DNA of 16,486 bases from an uncultured Bacteroidales bacterium (GTDB lineage Bacteria > Bacteroidota > Bacteroidia > Bacteroidales > Paludibacteraceae): the NCBI GenBank assembly GCA_945787425.1, contig CALZHO010000005.1, positions 1-16,486 on the forward strand, written 5' to 3'. Positions 1-8,441 of this stretch are shown here, in pieces. The position numbers and the translations under genes were made by a program. Position 1 is the first letter of the stretch. Every line of letters starts with the position of its first letter. The notes beneath the pieces were generated by a model. It saw only the letters and a program-made list of their open reading frames with translations, had not been told where the DNA came from and did no database searches.

Positions 1-2281
1 TCACTATACCCACTATGGTCGTTTGTGTCCTATTGAGACTCCTGAAGGTCCAAACATCGGTCTTATCTCTTCGCTCTGTATCTATGCTAAGATCAACGAT
101 TTAGGTTTCATTGAGACACCTTATCGCAAGGCAGAGAACGGCGTGGTAGATTTGGATAATGACCACGTAGTATATATGACTGCGGAGGATGAGGAGAATG
201 CAACTGTGGCACAAGGTAACGCGCCATTGGATGAGAATGGTAAATTCATTCGCAAGAAAGTCAAAGCACGTTATGAGGCTGACTTCCCAGTAGTAGCGCC
301 TAATGAGGTGGATTTGATGGACGTTTCTCCATCACAGATTGCTTCTATTGCAGCTGCTTTGATTCCATTCTTGGAGCACGATGATGCTAACCGTGCATTG
401 ATGGGTTCGAACATGATGCGCCAGGCAGTGCCATTGCTTCGTAACGAGGCACCTATTGTAGGTACAGGTATTGAGGGACAACTCATCCAAGACTCACGCA
501 CACAAATCATGGCTGAGGGCAGTGGTGTTGTGACCTACGTAGATGCTGATTGCATTCGTATTAAATACAACCGCACTAAGGAAGAGGATTTCATTTCTTT
601 CGAGTCAGCGGAGAAAGAATACAAGTTGCCTAAGTTCCAACGCACAAACCAAAATACTACAATCGACCTTCGTCCTATCGTGCGCAAGGGAGATAAGGTA
701 ACAAAGGGTCAAATCCTGACTGAGGGTTATTCTACCGAGAATGGTGAGTTGGCATTGGGTAAGAACTTGAAGGTAGCGTATATTCCTTGGAAGGGTTACA
801 ACTACGAGGATGCTATTGTGCTCAGCGAGCGCATTGTACGTGAGGATATGTTTACTTCTGTTCACGTGGTAGAGCAACTCTTGGAGGTTCGCGAGACCAA
901 ACGTGGTATGGAGGAGTTCACTGCCGATATTCCTAACGTAAGTGAGGAGGCAACCAAGGATTTGGACGAGAACGGTATTATTCGTGTAGGTGCTCACATT
1001 GAGCCAGGTGATATCATCGTGGGTAAGATTACTCCTAAGGGTGAGTCTGATCCTTCTCCAGAGGAGAAACTCTTGAAAGCTATCTTCGGTGATAAGGCGG
1101 GCGATGTGAAAGATGCTTCTTTGAAGGCCAGTCCTTCGCTTAGCGGTGTGGTTATTGACAAGCACCTCTATAAGAAAGCGCAAAAGGATCGCAAGCAAAA
1201 ATTGGAGGATAAAGAGATTATTGCTAAGATGGATGCTGCTTTTGCTCAACAGGCAGATGCATTGAAGAAGGTCTTGGTAGGCAAGTTGGTAACCCTCTTG
1301 GATGGTCATACCTCATTGGGTGTATATGACCATGTGAAAACTGAGGTGATTGCTAAGGGTCTAACCTTCACAGAGGAGCGTTTGAGAGATTTGGATTACA
1401 CATCGCTCATGTTGGCGCAATGGACTGCTGATGAGCATGTCAATGCGTTGGTAAGCGACTGTATCATGAACTATATCGCTAAGCACAAAGAGCTTGATGC
1501 TACTTCTAAACGTGAGAAGTTCAACTTGACTATCGGTGATGAGTTGCCTAACGGTATCATCCAGATGGCTAAAGTATATATTGCTAAGCGTCGTAAGATT
1601 CGCGTAGGTGATAAGATGGCAGGTCGCCACGGTAACAAGGGTATCGTAAGTAAGATTGTTCGCGTAGAGGACATGCCATTCTTGGCTGATGGTACTCCTG
1701 TGGATATCGTATTGAACCCACTGGGTGTGCCTTCTCGTATGAACATCGGTCAGATCTTCGAGGCAGTACTTGGTTGGGCTGGTCGTGAGTTGGGCGTTAA
1801 GTTTGCTACTCCAATCTTCGACGGTTGTACCTTGGATGACCTCAACGAGTGGACCGACAAGGCAGGTCTGCCACGTGCTGGTAAGACTCAGCTCTTCGAT
1901 GGTGGCACGGGTGAGCCATTCGACCAAAAGGCTACTGTAGGTGTGACCTACTTCATGAAGCTTGGTCACATGGTTGATGACAAGATGCACGCTCGTTCTA
2001 TCGGTCCTTACAGCTTGATTACCCAACAACCATTGGGTGGTAAAGCACAGTTCGGTGGCCAGCGTTTTGGTGAGATGGAGGTTTGGGCACTTGAGGCACA
2101 CGGTGCTGCCCATATCCTGCAAGAGATTCTGACTGTTAAGTCTGATGACGTTACTGGTCGTGCTCGTACCTATGAGGCAATCGTTAAGGGTGAGCCTATG
2201 CCTACACCAGGATTGCCAGAGTCACTGAATGTATTGTTGCACGAGTTGCAAGGTCTGGGTCTTTCAATTACAATGGAATAA
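1..2281 (+). CDS. rpoB: RNA polymerase beta subunit, 5' end missing
   Basis: This is the beta subunit of DNA-directed RNA polymerase, part of the catalytic core. The reading frame is open from base 2, so the gene starts outside the window; 759 residues are visible, roughly the C-terminal 60 percent. The first residues match the [21 protein letters not shown] region (fork/rifampicin cluster II area), so the main rifampicin-resistance cluster lies just upstream and cannot be judged. Further landmarks are [13 protein letters not shown] (active-site region, about bases 1607-1645), [15 protein letters not shown] (about 1712-1756) and [19 protein letters not shown] near the C terminus. The stop is TAA at 2279-2281, with rpoC beginning 12 nt later, the standard bacterial rpoB-rpoC arrangement. 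The in-frame TTG at base 23 is internal and is not a start. No damage is seen. Confidence 0.98.
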   Translation, partial: HYTHYGRLCPIETPEGPNIGLISSLCIYAKINDLGFIETPYRKAENGVVDLDNDHVVYMTAEDEENATVAQGNAPLDENGKFIRKKVKARYEADFPVVAPNEVDLMDVSPSQIASIAAALIPFLEHDDANRALMGSNMMRQAVPLLRNEAPIVGTGIEGQLIQDSRTQIMAEGSGVVTYVDADCIRIKYNRTKEEDFISFESAEKEYKLPKFQRTNQNTTIDLRPIVRKGDKVTKGQILTEGYSTENGELALGKNLKVAYIPWKGYNYEDAIVLSERIVREDMFTSVHVVEQLLEVRETKRGMEEFTADIPNVSEEATKDLDENGIIRVGAHIEPGDIIVGKITPKGESDPSPEEKLLKAIFGDKAGDVKDASLKASPSLSGVVIDKHLYKKAQKDRKQKLEDKEIIAKMDAAFAQQADALKKVLVGKLVTLLDGHTSLGVYDHVKTEVIAKGLTFTEERLRDLDYTSLMLAQWTADEHVNALVSDCIMNYIAKHKELDATSKREKFNLTIGDELPNGIIQMAKVYIAKRRKIRVGDKMAGRHGNKGIVSKIVRVEDMPFLADGTPVDIVLNPLGVPSRMNIGQIFEAVLGWAGRELGVKFATPIFDGCTLDDLNEWTDKAGLPRAGKTQLFDGGTGEPFDQKATVGVTYFMKLGHMVDDKMHARSIGPYSLITQQPLGGKAQFGGQRFGEMEVWALEAHGAAHILQEILTVKSDDVTGRARTYEAIVKGEPMPTPGLPESLNVLLHELQGLGLSITME

Positions 2282-2293
2282 AAATCAAGAATT

Positions 2294-5200
2294 ATGGCTT
2301 TCAAACAAGATAATAAGAAAAACGGGTTTTCCCGTATCTCAATTGGCTTAGCATCGCCAGATGAGATGATGCGTATTAGTTCGGGTGAGGTGCTCAAACC
2401 TGAGACTATCAACTATCGTACCTACAAGCCTGAGCGTGATGGCCTATTCTGCGAACGCATTTTCGGTCCTACCAAGGACTATGAGTGCCATTGCGGTAAG
2501 TACAAACGTATTCGCTACAAAGGTATTGTCTGCGAGCGCTGTGGCGTGGAAGTGACTGAGAAGAAGGTACGTCGTGAGCGTATGGGACATATCAAGTTGG
2601 TTGTTCCTGTTACCCATATTTGGTACTTGCGCTCATTGCCATCCAAGATGGCGGCTCTCTTAGGTGTGCCTACCAAGAAACTGGATTCAGTAGTATATTA
2701 CGAGAAGTACATCGTGCTTCAAGCAGGTGTATTGGCAGGTCAAGAGATTAAGGACGAGATTGTAGCAGATAAGATGTTGCTGGATGAGGATCAATATATC
2801 GAGTTGATGGGTCGTCTTCCACAAGATAATCAATTGCTTGATGACAGCGATCCTGATAAGTTCATCGCTCGCATGGGTGCTGAGGCTATCGAAGAATTGC
2901 TCAAGAAGATTGACTTGGATGCGTTGAGCTACGAGTTGCGTGACCATGCTAATGCGGATACATCTATGCAACGTAAGACAGAGGCTCTCAAGCGTCTGCA
3001 AGTGGTAGAGAACTTCCGTGCGAGCAAGGGTCGTAACCTCCCCGAGTGGATGATTCTGCACGTGATTCCTGTCACTCCTCCAGAGTTGCGTCCTCTCGTG
3101 CCACTGGATGGTGGTCGTTTCGCTACCTCTGACCTCAATGACCTCTATCGTCGCGTGATTATTCGTAATAACCGTCTCAAACGCCTCGTAGAGATCAAGG
3201 CTCCAGACGTGATTTTGCGCAACGAGAAACGTATGCTCCAAGAGGCAGTGGATTCACTCTTCGATAATAGCAAGAAGACTACTGCTATCAAGTCTGACGC
3301 TAATCGCCCATTGAAGTCACTCTCTGACTCCTTGAAGGGTAAACAAGGTCGTTTCCGTCAGAACTTGCTCGGTAAGCGTGTGGACTATTCTGCTCGTTCG
3401 GTAATCGTTGTAGGTCCAGAATTGAAGATGCATGAGTGCGGTTTGCCAAAGGATATGGCTGCTGAACTCTACAAACCGTTTATCATCCGCAAGCTCATTG
3501 AGCGCGGTGTGGTGAAGACGGTGAAATCTGCAAAGAAGATCATCGATCGCAAGGAACCTATCATCTTCGATATCCTTGAGCATGTCATGAAGGGTCACCC
3601 AGTACTGTTGAACCGTGCTCCTACTTTGCACCGTCATGGTATCTTGGCATTCCAACCTCGTATGATTGAGGGTAAAGCAATCCAATTGCACCCACTGGCA
3701 TGTGCTGGTTTCAACGCCGACTTCGATGGTGACCAGATGGCTGTGCACTTGCCTCTTTCTAACGAAGCAATCTTGGAGGCACAATTGCTCATGTTGGGTT
3801 CACACAATATCCTTGACCCTGCCAACGGTAATCCTATCACTGTGCCTTCACAGGATATGATTCTTGGTTTGTACTATATTACTAAGGAGCGCAGAGGCGC
3901 GAAGGGCGAAGGCTTGTCATTCTACTCTCCAGAGGAGTGCGAGATTGCGCTCAACGAGGGTAAGGTGGATATGCACGCTCTGGTGAAAGTACGTATCACT
4001 GATGAGCGTACAGGTGTGACGTCGCTCGTGGAGACTACTCCAGGTCGTATCTTGGTGAACTACTACGTGCCTAATGAGGTAGGTTACAAGAACGTTACAC
4101 TCGGCAAGAAAGCTGTTAAAGAAATTATCACCGATGTGATTAAGACTTGTGGTGTGGCTCGTACAGCTAAGTTCTTGGATGAGATCAAGGACCTCGGTTA
4201 TAAGATGGCGTTCAAGGGTGGCCTCAGCTTCAACCTCAACGATATTCTTATCCCTGCTGAGAAAGATGAGTTGGTAGCTAAGGGTAACCAAGTGGTAGAA
4301 GAGGTGACTGAACTCTATATGGAAGGTCTTATGACCGACAACGAGCGTTATAACAAGGTTGTCGGCGCATGGAACGAGGTGGATACTAAGGTTACTGAGG
4401 TGCTGATGAAGCACATGAAGGAGGCAGATCAAGGATTCAACTCTGTATATATGATGATGGACTCTGGTGCCCGTGGATCGCGTCAGCAGATTAAGCAGTT
4501 GGCAGGTATGCGTGGTCTGATGGCTAAACCTCAGAAGGCAGGTGCTACTGATAGTCGTCAAACCATTGAGAACCCTATTCTTTCGAACTTTAAGGAGGGC
4601 TTGAGCGTGTTGGAGTACTTCATCTCTACCCACGGTGCTCGTAAGGGTCTTGCCGATACCGCGTTGAAGACAGCCGATGCTGGTTACCTCACTCGTCGTT
4701 TGGTGGACGTTTCACACGATGTGATTATCACTGAAACTGACTGCGGAACCTTGCGTGGTTTGACTGCTAAGGCGATTAAGCAAAACGATAATGTGGTGGC
4801 TACACTCACTCAACGTATCTTAGGCCGTGTCAGCGTACACGATATTTATGACTTGGAAGGCAATTTGATTGTTGCTTCTGGCGAAGAGATTCGTGAGGCA
4901 CAATGCCAAGCTATTGAGGAGGCAGGTATCGAGTCTGTAGAGATTCGTTCGGTACTCACTTGCGAGGCCAAACATGGTGTATGTGCTAAATGTTATGGTC
5001 GCAACCTTGCCAGCCGCAAGATGGTACAAAAGGGTGAGGCTGTCGGTGTGATTGCTGCGCAAGCCATCGGTGAGCCAGGTACACAGTTGACATTGCGTAC
5101 CTTCCACTCGGGTGGTGTCGCTGGTAATGCTGCTACACAAAACACCTATGCTATCAATCAATCTGGTCGCATTGAGATTGATGAGCTCCGCACTATCACC

Positions 5201-6586
5201 ACTGAGAGTGGCGAGGTAATCGTAGTGAGTCGTCTGAACGAAATGCGCTTGGTAGATGTGAACACAGGTGTAGTATTGACAACCTTCAATATCCCTTACG
5301 CTTCTAAACTCTTCATTACACCAGGCGAGACCTATGAGAAGGGTACACAAGTCTGCGAATGGGATCCATATAAAGCTACATTGATTATCGAGCAAGCGGG
5401 TCAACTCCAATACGAAGACGTGATTGATGGTGTGACAGCTAAGACTGAGACCGATGAGCAAACAGGTAAGAAAGAGGTGTCTATCATTGAGACCAAGGAC
5501 AAGACCAAAATGCCTTCAGCACACATTTTGGATGCAGAGGGAAATATCATCCGTACTTACAACTTGCCTGTTAAGGCGTTGCTCGTACACACAGATGGTG
5601 CAGAGGTGAAGGTAGGTGATTCACTCTTCACACAGACACGTTCGTTCGGTACAGCAGGTGATATCACGGGTGGTCTTCCACGTGTTACTGAGCTCTTCGA
5701 GGCGCGCAACCCATCTAACCCCGCTATCGTGGCTGAGATTGACGGTGAGGTTAGTTTCGGACGTATCAAACGTGGTAATCGCGAACTCAGCATCACATCT
5801 AAGTTGGGCGAGGTGAAGTCTTATCTTGTGCCACTTGGTAAGCAGATCCTTGTACAAGAAGGCGACTATGTACGTGCCGGTGTAGCTCTTTCTGATGGTG
5901 CTATCACTCCTAACGATATTTTGGCAATCCAAGGTCCTACTGCAGTGCAAGATTATATCGTGAATGAGGCACAAGCGGTGTACCGTATGCAGGGTGTGGA
6001 AATCAACGATAAGCACTTTGAGATTATCGTGCGTCAGATGATGCGCAAGGTAGAGATCCAAGATGCAGGTGATACACGTTATCTGGAGAAGCAGATTGTC
6101 GATAAACGCGACTTCTTGGAGGAGAACGACCGTATCTGGGGCAAGAAGGTGGTTACCGATGCAGGTGATAGTGAGACCTTGAAAGCAGGTCAAATCATCA
6201 CAGCACGTCGTCTCCACGATGAGAACTCATCGCTCCGTCGTAAAGATAAGAAACTCGTGCAAGTACGTGAGGCTATGTGTGCTACAGCAAGTCAGATCTT
6301 GCAAGGTATCACTCGCGCTGCATTGGGTACTAAGTCCTTTATGTCTGCGGCTTCGTTCCAAGAGACCACTAAGGTACTCAATGAGGCAGCTATCCAAGGC
6401 AAGGTGGACTACTTGGACGGTATGAAGGAGAACGTTATCTGTGGTAACTTGATTCCTGCGGGTACAGGTCTTCGCGACTTCCAACATATCACTGTTCACA
6501 ATGCAGAGGAGTATGCCGCTATCCAAGCAGCACGTGCTGCGGCTGCAGAGGCACAACTCCGCCAGCAAGAGGAACAAGAGTTCTAA
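2294..6586 (+). CDS. rpoC: RNA polymerase beta' subunit
   Basis: This is the beta' subunit of RNA polymerase, 1430 residues, complete and of the length expected in Bacteroidota. The N-terminal zinc site is visible as C65, C67, C80 and C83 ([19 protein letters not shown]). The catalytic [10 protein letters not shown] motif lies at residues 474-483, with the magnesium-binding aspartates D476, D478 and D480. [20 protein letters not shown] marks the bridge-helix and nearby region, and [15 protein letters not shown] marks the second zinc site. The C terminus is alanine- and glutamine-rich with an acidic end. The ATG follows rpoB by 12 nt, so the two are almost certainly co-transcribed and co-translated. 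A strong terminator follows 28 nt after the stop. Long open frames on the opposite strand inside the gene are by-products of biased codon use. Confidence 0.99.
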   Translation: MAFKQDNKKNGFSRISIGLASPDEMMRISSGEVLKPETINYRTYKPERDGLFCERIFGPTKDYECHCGKYKRIRYKGIVCERCGVEVTEKKVRRERMGHIKLVVPVTHIWYLRSLPSKMAALLGVPTKKLDSVVYYEKYIVLQAGVLAGQEIKDEIVADKMLLDEDQYIELMGRLPQDNQLLDDSDPDKFIARMGAEAIEELLKKIDLDALSYELRDHANADTSMQRKTEALKRLQVVENFRASKGRNLPEWMILHVIPVTPPELRPLVPLDGGRFATSDLNDLYRRVIIRNNRLKRLVEIKAPDVILRNEKRMLQEAVDSLFDNSKKTTAIKSDANRPLKSLSDSLKGKQGRFRQNLLGKRVDYSARSVIVVGPELKMHECGLPKDMAAELYKPFIIRKLIERGVVKTVKSAKKIIDRKEPIIFDILEHVMKGHPVLLNRAPTLHRHGILAFQPRMIEGKAIQLHPLACAGFNADFDGDQMAVHLPLSNEAILEAQLLMLGSHNILDPANGNPITVPSQDMILGLYYITKERRGAKGEGLSFYSPEECEIALNEGKVDMHALVKVRITDERTGVTSLVETTPGRILVNYYVPNEVGYKNVTLGKKAVKEIITDVIKTCGVARTAKFLDEIKDLGYKMAFKGGLSFNLNDILIPAEKDELVAKGNQVVEEVTELYMEGLMTDNERYNKVVGAWNEVDTKVTEVLMKHMKEADQGFNSVYMMMDSGARGSRQQIKQLAGMRGLMAKPQKAGATDSRQTIENPILSNFKEGLSVLEYFISTHGARKGLADTALKTADAGYLTRRLVDVSHDVIITETDCGTLRGLTAKAIKQNDNVVATLTQRILGRVSVHDIYDLEGNLIVASGEEIREAQCQAIEEAGIESVEIRSVLTCEAKHGVCAKCYGRNLASRKMVQKGEAVGVIAAQAIGEPGTQLTLRTFHSGGVAGNAATQNTYAINQSGRIEIDELRTITTESGEVIVVSRLNEMRLVDVNTGVVLTTFNIPYASKLFITPGETYEKGTQVCEWDPYKATLIIEQAGQLQYEDVIDGVTAKTETDEQTGKKEVSIIETKDKTKMPSAHILDAEGNIIRTYNLPVKALLVHTDGAEVKVGDSLFTQTRSFGTAGDITGGLPRVTELFEARNPSNPAIVAEIDGEVSFGRIKRGNRELSITSKLGEVKSYLVPLGKQILVQEGDYVRAGVALSDGAITPNDILAIQGPTAVQDYIVNEAQAVYRMQGVEINDKHFEIIVRQMMRKVEIQDAGDTRYLEKQIVDKRDFLEENDRIWGKKVVTDAGDSETLKAGQIITARRLHDENSSLRRKDKKLVQVREAMCATASQILQGITRAALGTKSFMSAASFQETTKVLNEAAIQGKVDYLDGMKENVICGNLIPAGTGLRDFQHITVHNAEEYAAIQAARAAAAEAQLRQQEEQEF

Positions 6587-6614
6587 TTCAGATAGAATTA
6601 CGTTATACAAGAAA

Positions 6615-6650
6615 ACGAGGGCGCATGTTCAATGCACCCTCGTTTTTTTT
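6615..6650 (+). terminator. Intrinsic terminator after rpoC
   Basis: Left arm 6615-6626 (ACGAGGGCGCAT) and right arm 6632-6643 form a 12-bp stem with one C/A mismatch, a 5-nt loop and a run of eight T at 6643-6650. Four A before the left arm could extend the stem with the Ts. The position, 28 nt after the rpoC stop, fits the end of the rpoBC operon. Confidence 0.9.
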
Positions 6651-6700
6651 GCTCCTCCTCACCTTCTTTCGGGGATAAAATCGCTAAAAACGCAGAAAAA

Positions 6701-6732
6701 TTTGCATAAACCAAATAATAATAGTAATTTTG
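6701..6732 (+). promoter_or_regulatory. Bacteroidota-type promoter of the small T9SS cargo gene
   Basis: The -33 element TTTG is at 6701-6704 and the -7 element TAATTTTG (TAnnTTTG) is at 6725-6732, separated by 20 nt. This matches the known Bacteroides sigma-ABfr promoter form. The expected transcript begins near 6738 and leaves a leader of about 40 nt before the ATG at 6779. Confidence 0.8.
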
Positions 6733-6778
6733 TCGGTGAAATATAAAAACACAAATGTTACACTAAAAATTTACAGCA

Positions 6779-7234
6779 ATGCAAAACAAAATTACTTTCA
6801 TTTTTGCCATTTTGTGTTCTATGCATATGATGGCAGCGGGTCTTGTAGTTCAAACCACAGACGGTGCGCAACAGTTGCATGATATTGCCCTTATAGGTAA
6901 GTGGGTCTTTGTTGGTGAAGAGCTACAGTTGCTTGATAAAGCGGGTGTGGTGCTTGCAGCAGAGCAGATTACCAATATTCGTAAGATTACTTTCTCAGCA
7001 ACCTCGTCCACAGCGGTAGAGAATGTAGAGAAGAACACTATCGTGGTGTATCCTAACCCTACGCAGGATATTCTATACATTAAAGGCATTGAGTCGCAAA
7101 CATTGCGCGTGTATGATTTACAAGGTCGCGTACTGCAAGCAGAACAAGGCAATCAAATAACAGTATCTAATCTGTCGTCAGGTACTTATCTGCTGCAAAT
7201 CGGTACACAAGTTGTGCGATTTATCAAGCAATAA
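6779..7234 (+). CDS. Small secreted protein with T9SS type A sorting domain
   Basis: This is a 151-residue exported protein of unknown role. Residues 1-20 form a signal peptide (hydrophobic stretch IFAILCSMHMMAAG). A short middle part (about 21-75) contains LVVQTTDGAQQL and, near the end, ITNIRKITFS, a pattern common in secreted Bacteroidales proteins. From about residue 83 (NTIVVYPNPTQDILYIKG...) to the end lies a Por/type IX secretion C-terminal sorting domain, ending LSSGTYLLQIGTQVVRFIKQ. The protein should cross the inner membrane by Sec, then be exported by T9SS and anchored or released at the surface. It has no recognisable enzyme domain, so the sorting domain is nearly half the protein. 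It sits alone between its own promoter and terminator and has no clear link to its neighbours. The ATG at 6779 is chosen because the signal peptide begins there. Confidence 0.85.
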   Translation: MQNKITFIFAILCSMHMMAAGLVVQTTDGAQQLHDIALIGKWVFVGEELQLLDKAGVVLAAEQITNIRKITFSATSSTAVENVEKNTIVVYPNPTQDILYIKGIESQTLRVYDLQGRVLQAEQGNQITVSNLSSGTYLLQIGTQVVRFIKQ

Positions 7235-7259
7235 TCTTATATTTGATAATCATTACATT

Positions 7260-7289
7260 GAGGGTGGGTCGATTGACGCACCCTCTTTT
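7260..7289 (+). terminator. Intrinsic terminator after the T9SS cargo gene
   Basis: GAGGGTG at 7260-7266 pairs with CACCCTC at 7279-7285. After one G/G mismatch the stem continues with GTC (7268-7270) and GAC (7275-7277), around a GATT loop. Four T follow at 7286-7289. It lies 25 nt after the stop at 7234. Confidence 0.8.
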
Positions 7290-7548
7290 ATAATACTCTA
7301 TAGAATATACCTACCCAATCTACCCATCTCCCTATCTACCGAACAATTGAGCGCATAAAAGTGGTTCAAGAAAAACTTGTTGGCTCGTGATGTCTGGACG
7401 TGGCTAATGGTAATCGAGTGGTAAGCGAAGAGAAGAGGGATTTTTGATGGTTGAAAGTGAAAGGAATGGATATGCAATCATACCGTAAGATTGAATTGGT
7501 ATGTGTGCCAGTGGTGAATGAAAAAAAATAATAAAAATAGCATAATTA
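7290..7548. other. Gap without a convincing gene
   Basis: No supported gene lies between the terminator and the AraC promoter. The gap holds a pyrimidine-rich degenerate octamer repeat (7310-7342, listed separately). It also holds a 21-codon open frame at 7466-7531 (begins MDMQSYRKIEL), which has no recognisable relative and is not called. The rest shows no structure I can name. Confidence 0.5.
7310..7342. repeat. Degenerate octamer repeat, intergenic
   Basis: TCTACCCA (7319-7326), TCTCCCTA (7327-7334) and TCTACCGA (7335-7342) are three imperfect 8-bp units in a row. CTACCCAA (7311-7318) just before them is a likely fourth, offset unit. The array is strongly pyrimidine-biased on the + strand. 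It resembles the 7-bp repeat islands elsewhere in this window in style but differs in period and sequence. Confidence 0.45.
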
Positions 7549-7580
7549 TTTGGATTATTTATAAAAAAAGTGTACCTTTG
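7549..7580 (+). promoter_or_regulatory. Bacteroidota-type promoter of the AraC-family gene
   Basis: The -33 TTTG is at 7549-7552, the -7 TACCTTTG is at 7573-7580, and the spacing is 20 nt. The ATG at 7604 follows after 23 nt, giving a very short leader. An AT-only inverted repeat (AATAAT/ATTATT, 7588-7603) sits right before the start codon; it could be an operator, but AT-rich repeats arise easily by chance. Confidence 0.85.
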
Positions 7581-7603
7581 CAGCGAAAATAATATCAATT
7601 ATT

Positions 7604-8441
7604 ATGCAAGGAAAGAACATACCTTTGATAGATTGCCCCATCGACTATATTTTTGGTGAGGCCAGTGGCAAGGTGCTGAACGAATACGGACGGTTCCCCT
7701 GTCAGATACAATGTGCTGTGTATGCCTTTATGAAAAAAGGTAGCGCGCGCGCTACACTCAACATTACAGAGTATGAGTTTCATGAGAATGATTTCATCTA
7801 TGTGAAACCAGGCAGTTTCTTCTTTGTGCAGGAATGTAGCGAGGACGCACAGCTGAGTTATATTGTCTTTTCTTCCTCTTTCGTGGAGAAAAATGCCTAC
7901 GGCATGCGCCGTCTGTCGCTCTCGACACGCAACTACCAGCCGATAGTGAAGGTGAATGAAGAGCAGAAAGACATCATTGTGCAATTCACGGACGTGATGG
8001 AAAAAGCCATCAATAGCAATCCCGTGATGCTCACTTCGGATACGATGGTGCATATTTTCAACCTGATTCAGCAGATGTTCTATGAAATGGATACTACTTC
8101 TGCTTCGTCATATCAATCCACTGACAGAAAGACAGAGATATATCATGAGTATCGTAATCTGGTGCTACAGCACTACCGCGAATGGCATCAGGTGGCTGCT
8201 TATGCGGAAGCGATGCGTTACCGTTCCGCACTTGTGTTCTACCATTAAAGCTGCCAGCGGACATACAGCAGGCGACATCATAGTGGATGCCATACTGATG
8301 GAAGCCAAAGCGCAGTTGAAAGTGACATCTATGCCTATCAAAGAGATTGCGGCTCAACTGGGATTTGAGAACGTGGCTTTCTTCAATCGCTTCTTTAAGA
8401 GTCACGTAGGCATGACGCCACGTGCGTACAGGATGGAGTAG
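7604..8441 (+). pseudogene. AraC-family transcriptional regulator, frameshifted
   Basis: The N-terminal part (7604 on) reads MQGKNIPLIDCP and continues through a cupin-like effector-binding region with YEFHENDFIYVKPGSFFFV. The C-terminal AraC/XylS DNA-binding domain has two helix-turn-helix units, the second reading PIKEIAAQLGFENVAFFNRFFKSHVGMTPRAYRM. The frame breaks between them. The first frame ends at a TAA at 8246-8248 just after AYAEAMRYRS, while the rest of the domain continues one frame over to TAG at 8439-8441. The best join is near 8208-8210: restoring two A (GAAG to GAAAAG) gives AEKRCVTVPHLCSTIK, which fits the usual AEKLxVTPxYLS pattern and gives a protein of 279 residues, normal for the family. 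The unmodified first frame would make a 214-residue protein lacking most of the DNA-binding domain. It may be a true mutation or a homopolymer sequencing error. Its 3' end overlaps the convergent gene by 47 nt. Confidence 0.82.
7740..7755. repeat. Perfect 16-bp GC palindrome
   Basis: GTAGCGCGCGCGCTAC reads the same on both strands and contains a (CG)5 core inside the AraC-family coding region (residues GSARAT). It is listed as a visible structure only; no function is claimed. Confidence 0.6.

Noticed and set aside
23..25. TTG at 23 as a start of rpoB
   Set aside because: The frame is open to the window edge and the residues before it (HYTHYGR) are conserved RpoB sequence.
605..6610. Many long open frames on the - strand across rpoB and rpoC (for example 605-1309, 1361-2122, 3917-4633)
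   Set aside because: They mirror the strongly biased codons of rpoB/rpoC, have no recognisable domain and no promoter or spacing of real genes.
7466..7531. 21-codon open frame (MDMQSYRKIEL...)
   Set aside because: It is short, has no recognised relative, and no promoter box precedes it; it could be chance.
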